Positions 61,794 through 64,000 of a DNA stretch of 64,000 nt are shown piece by piece. Numbering within the stretch: the first letter of the stretch is position 1; each line of letters begins with the position of its first letter. Source of the DNA: Jackrogersella multiformis (taxonomy: Eukaryota > Ascomycota > Sordariomycetes > Xylariales > Hypoxylaceae). Location: positions 62,001 through 126,000 of the forward strand of contig CADCXD010000011.1 of the NCBI GenBank assembly GCA_902806575.1, given 5' to 3'. Made by a program: the position numbers and the translations under genes. Under the pieces are notes generated by a model, which saw only the letters and a list, made by a program, of their open reading frames with translations, was not told the DNA's origin and made no database searches.

Positions 61794-63187
61794 TATGTTT
61801 GGTGTTGTTTTCAAAGATTTATCTAAAGCGAAAGGTGTTAAAAGATGAATAGTGAGTTATGTTGGTTTGTCGAGTTACGTTTCTCGTCCATCCCAGATAT
61901 CGGCGGTAATTATATACATGTTCAAATCAAGTAGATATAGCCCAATTGTTTCTCAACTGCGGAAAACATCGTAGCTGTAGTCGGACATAATCGCCTTAGA
62001 GCTGTCTACCTTGGAGTAGCAATATTTTCCAGGGGCTAACGTTAAGAAGGAACCTAACTGATTGGTTACAATATCTCATAATGTTGTTCCTTAAAGAAAG
62101 GCATAGTTAACTCACAAAGATCTTTATGTGTGTATATCAATAGAATTACAAGGTCTTTATACTTGCAATATTCCTCGTCTGTCATCTCGATTCCAACGTC
62201 AACCTAGGTAGATATCTCTAAGAGCTATAATAACGCGAGGGGAAGGTTTTGGGGCGTGGTATGTAAAATTAAGATAGCTCCGTGACAGTATTATGAATTA
62301 TGACATATCTTAGGCACGTTGGATACTTTAGGTTCATTTCTTGCCAACTGGGATGGATTTGAAGCAATTCTTATAAGTCCCTTAACCGCACAACTTCCTG
62401 TATTAATGATTAGATCGAGCAAAGACGAGTAGCGTCCAAGTAGACGTTTCTAAACGCAGCGGTAGAATATGCCACCCGAAATTCTCTTCTCGAAACTATC
62501 CAGATAAATACACTATTACCTTCAACAAACGCAATGCATACCGGTAGGTGCTTAGTAAATTAATTGCGCCTCGGAAAATTTTCACTGGCAGCAACTAGGT
62601 TAATTCATCTTGAAGGTGGATCAATTCATGATCTGGTCGGACTAGCTTATATCAGTGGAGCCTCAGTAGTAGTTATATCTTCCTTCTAGGACAATGATTA
62701 TTCATCCTTAAAAATCGGACAAAGATTACAATATAATAAAGATTTCATTGAAATAAGGCAACAGTTGTGATTCTTGTATTAGTGATTCTTTTGTTTCATA
62801 ATAGTGGTGTTTTCTGTGTTGGCATCTTTTTCGCATCTTTTTCTTAAGAAAGCAATATTCTAGGGGTTAGCTTCGTGTATCTAGGTATCAACCTTTTAAA
62901 TCTTCATAAAACTACACCAAGCTATAGATGAATAGATGAATAAAAAGAGAGATGTATATTTCAAGTAACCGTGTAAAATTGAGCAAGAACCCCCCTAATG
63001 AAAAGACACCAAATATGATTGGCCAATCCAATAGTGCACGGACCACATTATGATCAAGGAGATATGCGGTTGAGATTCAAGCAGTGAATCCCTCGACCAA
63101 TAGAAAGCTAGGATGGACCCATCTCGAAGATTCTTAGTTAAACCCCAATATCGGGCCTGACCTTCACAGCAGAACAGTCCTGCTTAG
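61794..63187. other. 1.4 kb interval without a supported gene
   Basis: It contains the lactonase promoter side and AT-leaning sequence. A near-match AACCTAGGTA lies at 62201-62210. No ORF is worth calling. Confidence 0.5.
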
Positions 63188-63290
63188 GGCAAGATGGCCG
63201 AGTTGGTCCATGGCGCGAGGTTAAGGTCTCCAATCTTAACACGATTTCCTCGTGGGGAAACCCTCGTGGGTTCGAATCCCACTCTTGTCA
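63188..63290 (+). tRNA. tRNA-Leu (anticodon AAG) with a 20-nt intron
   Basis: The acceptor stem GGCAAGA (63188-63194) pairs with TCTTGTC (63283-63289), discriminator A63290. The D arm is GCC..GGC. The anticodon stem CGAGG (63216-63220) pairs with CCTCG (63248-63252). The loop starts TT-AAG-G at 63221-63226, so the anticodon is AAG at 63223-63225. The 20 nt at 63227-63246 sit one base 3' of the anticodon, the canonical intron place, and contain CTTAA, complementary to the anticodon region TTAAG. A long variable arm (GGG-GAAA-CCC) and the T arm GTGGG-TTCGAAT-CCCAC fit a class II leucine tRNA. The internal A and B boxes are evident. Confidence 0.95.
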
Positions 63291-63905
63291 CAATTTACTT
63301 TTTGATTTTTCGTTCATTTTTGGTGTCCTTTTTTAGACCCTACCAGTTTACCGGGGACGACCCCACTGATGACGCGACATGTATGAGAACCCTGAAGCTT
63401 ACAAGGAGATTCAAGCCTGTGGTGTGAATTTCCGTGATACCCTGGAGATGCATCCTATTTTGTGCATAGCAACAACGGTGTACAGATCTGTACTTCGTAT
63501 AATAATTATACTTTAACGTTACTATGTTGGTGAACTTTGTCAAGTTTTGACGGGGAAATCGAGGCCTTGGTTTAAGACTGACAATATCGCCCCGGTCGTT
63601 AGGTGGTCCCGGTTAGGCAGCAGGGTCCCGGTAGGATTTAGATAGGTAATAGGACTCAGGAAATGGGAAGGTTCCAAGGATCTCCATATTCAGTCTCAGC
63701 TGCCTCAGCTGAGGATTCTTAATTAAAACAACTAACATTTTAACAATTGAGGGGTCAAATTCATTTCTCCTACCTACATACATCTGTGACCTTAAACCTA
63801 CCTAGGTAGCTGAAGGTTCATCATTACCTGGATAGGACCTCTGTCTCAACTTTCAATTGCCATCCGATTCCAGTTCTTACATACCTAGGTACATACCTGA
63901 GTACA
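63291..63905. other. Intergenic, right end
   Basis: Two TACCTAGGTA palindromes (63799-63808 and 63882-63891) lie shortly before the partial gene at the edge. A minus ORF at 63340-63543 is not credible. Confidence 0.5.
63299..63303 (+). terminator. RNA polymerase III terminator of tRNA-Leu
   Basis: TTTTT begins 9 nt after the discriminator base. Confidence 0.75.
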
Positions 63906-64000
63906 ATGGGTAAACCTTCAAGTCCTTCGACCAGCAAGAAGGCTGCAAGTGATGCCGTGTCATTGCGCACCAACCCGGGCGAAAGCTCGAGAGAAAATTA
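63906..64000 (+). CDS. Possible 5' end of a gene running off the window
   Basis: ATG at 63906 with context TACAATGGG opens a frame without stop to the window edge (31 complete codons: MGKPSSPSTSKKAASDAV and on). The peptide is Ser/Lys-rich like many disordered N-termini. Too short to identify. Confidence 0.45.
   Translation, partial: MGKPSSPSTSKKAASDAVSLRTNPGESSREN

Overview
This 64 kb window comes from a filamentous ascomycete (Pezizomycotina; a Sordariomycete-like fungus is my inference). The evidence is short GT-AG introns of about 47-97 nt with CTAAC-type branch points, HapX, a fungal-type glucosylceramide synthase, a GMC alcohol oxidase with 11 introns, a C2H2/fungal_trans regulator, and one huge AT block with the dinucleotide signature of repeat-induced point mutation (RIP).

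Left end (1-16.5 kb): a heterokaryon-incompatibility-like (HET-like) reading frame enters from the left edge and is cut by an LTR retrotransposon (element A, 414-15927). The frame resumes without a stop right after the target-site duplication and ends at 16446. A second LTR element (B, 8141-15595, target duplication ATTTT) sits inside A. Both are RIP-destroyed: almost no CpA/TpG, residual C and G mainly in CpG and CpT/ApG, and no real ORFs.

16.7-25 kb: a Gfd2/YDR514C-like exonuclease-fold protein whose catalytic residues look lost (minus strand); a divergent two-finger C2H2 transcription factor (plus); a gene-poor stretch; a small secreted cysteine-rich protein (plus).

25-33.3 kb, housekeeping cluster: hapX (minus), diverging from COG2 (plus); mitochondrial uL1m (minus), diverging from cytosolic glutamyl-tRNA synthetase GUS1 (plus).

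33.3-40 kb: no supported gene, many short tandem repeats. 40-54 kb: an unrecognised 1798-aa protein with Sel1-like C-terminus (plus), ceramide glucosyltransferase (minus), tRNA-splicing endonuclease SEN2 (plus), an MFS transporter (minus). 54-64 kb: an alcohol oxidase (12 exons, minus), a 3.8 kb gap, a seven-bladed lactonase with a one-base frameshift in a homopolymer (minus), an intron-containing tRNA-Leu(AAG), and the first codons of a gene running off the right edge.

The genes do not form one pathway. HapX is an iron regulator, GCS a sphingolipid enzyme, uL1m and GUS1 serve translation, and SEN2 belongs to the enzyme that would splice the tRNA-Leu here. A perfect palindrome, TACCTAGGTA, occurs 12 times outside the AT block, always between genes. 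Exon structures were built by hand from splice signals and frame continuity.
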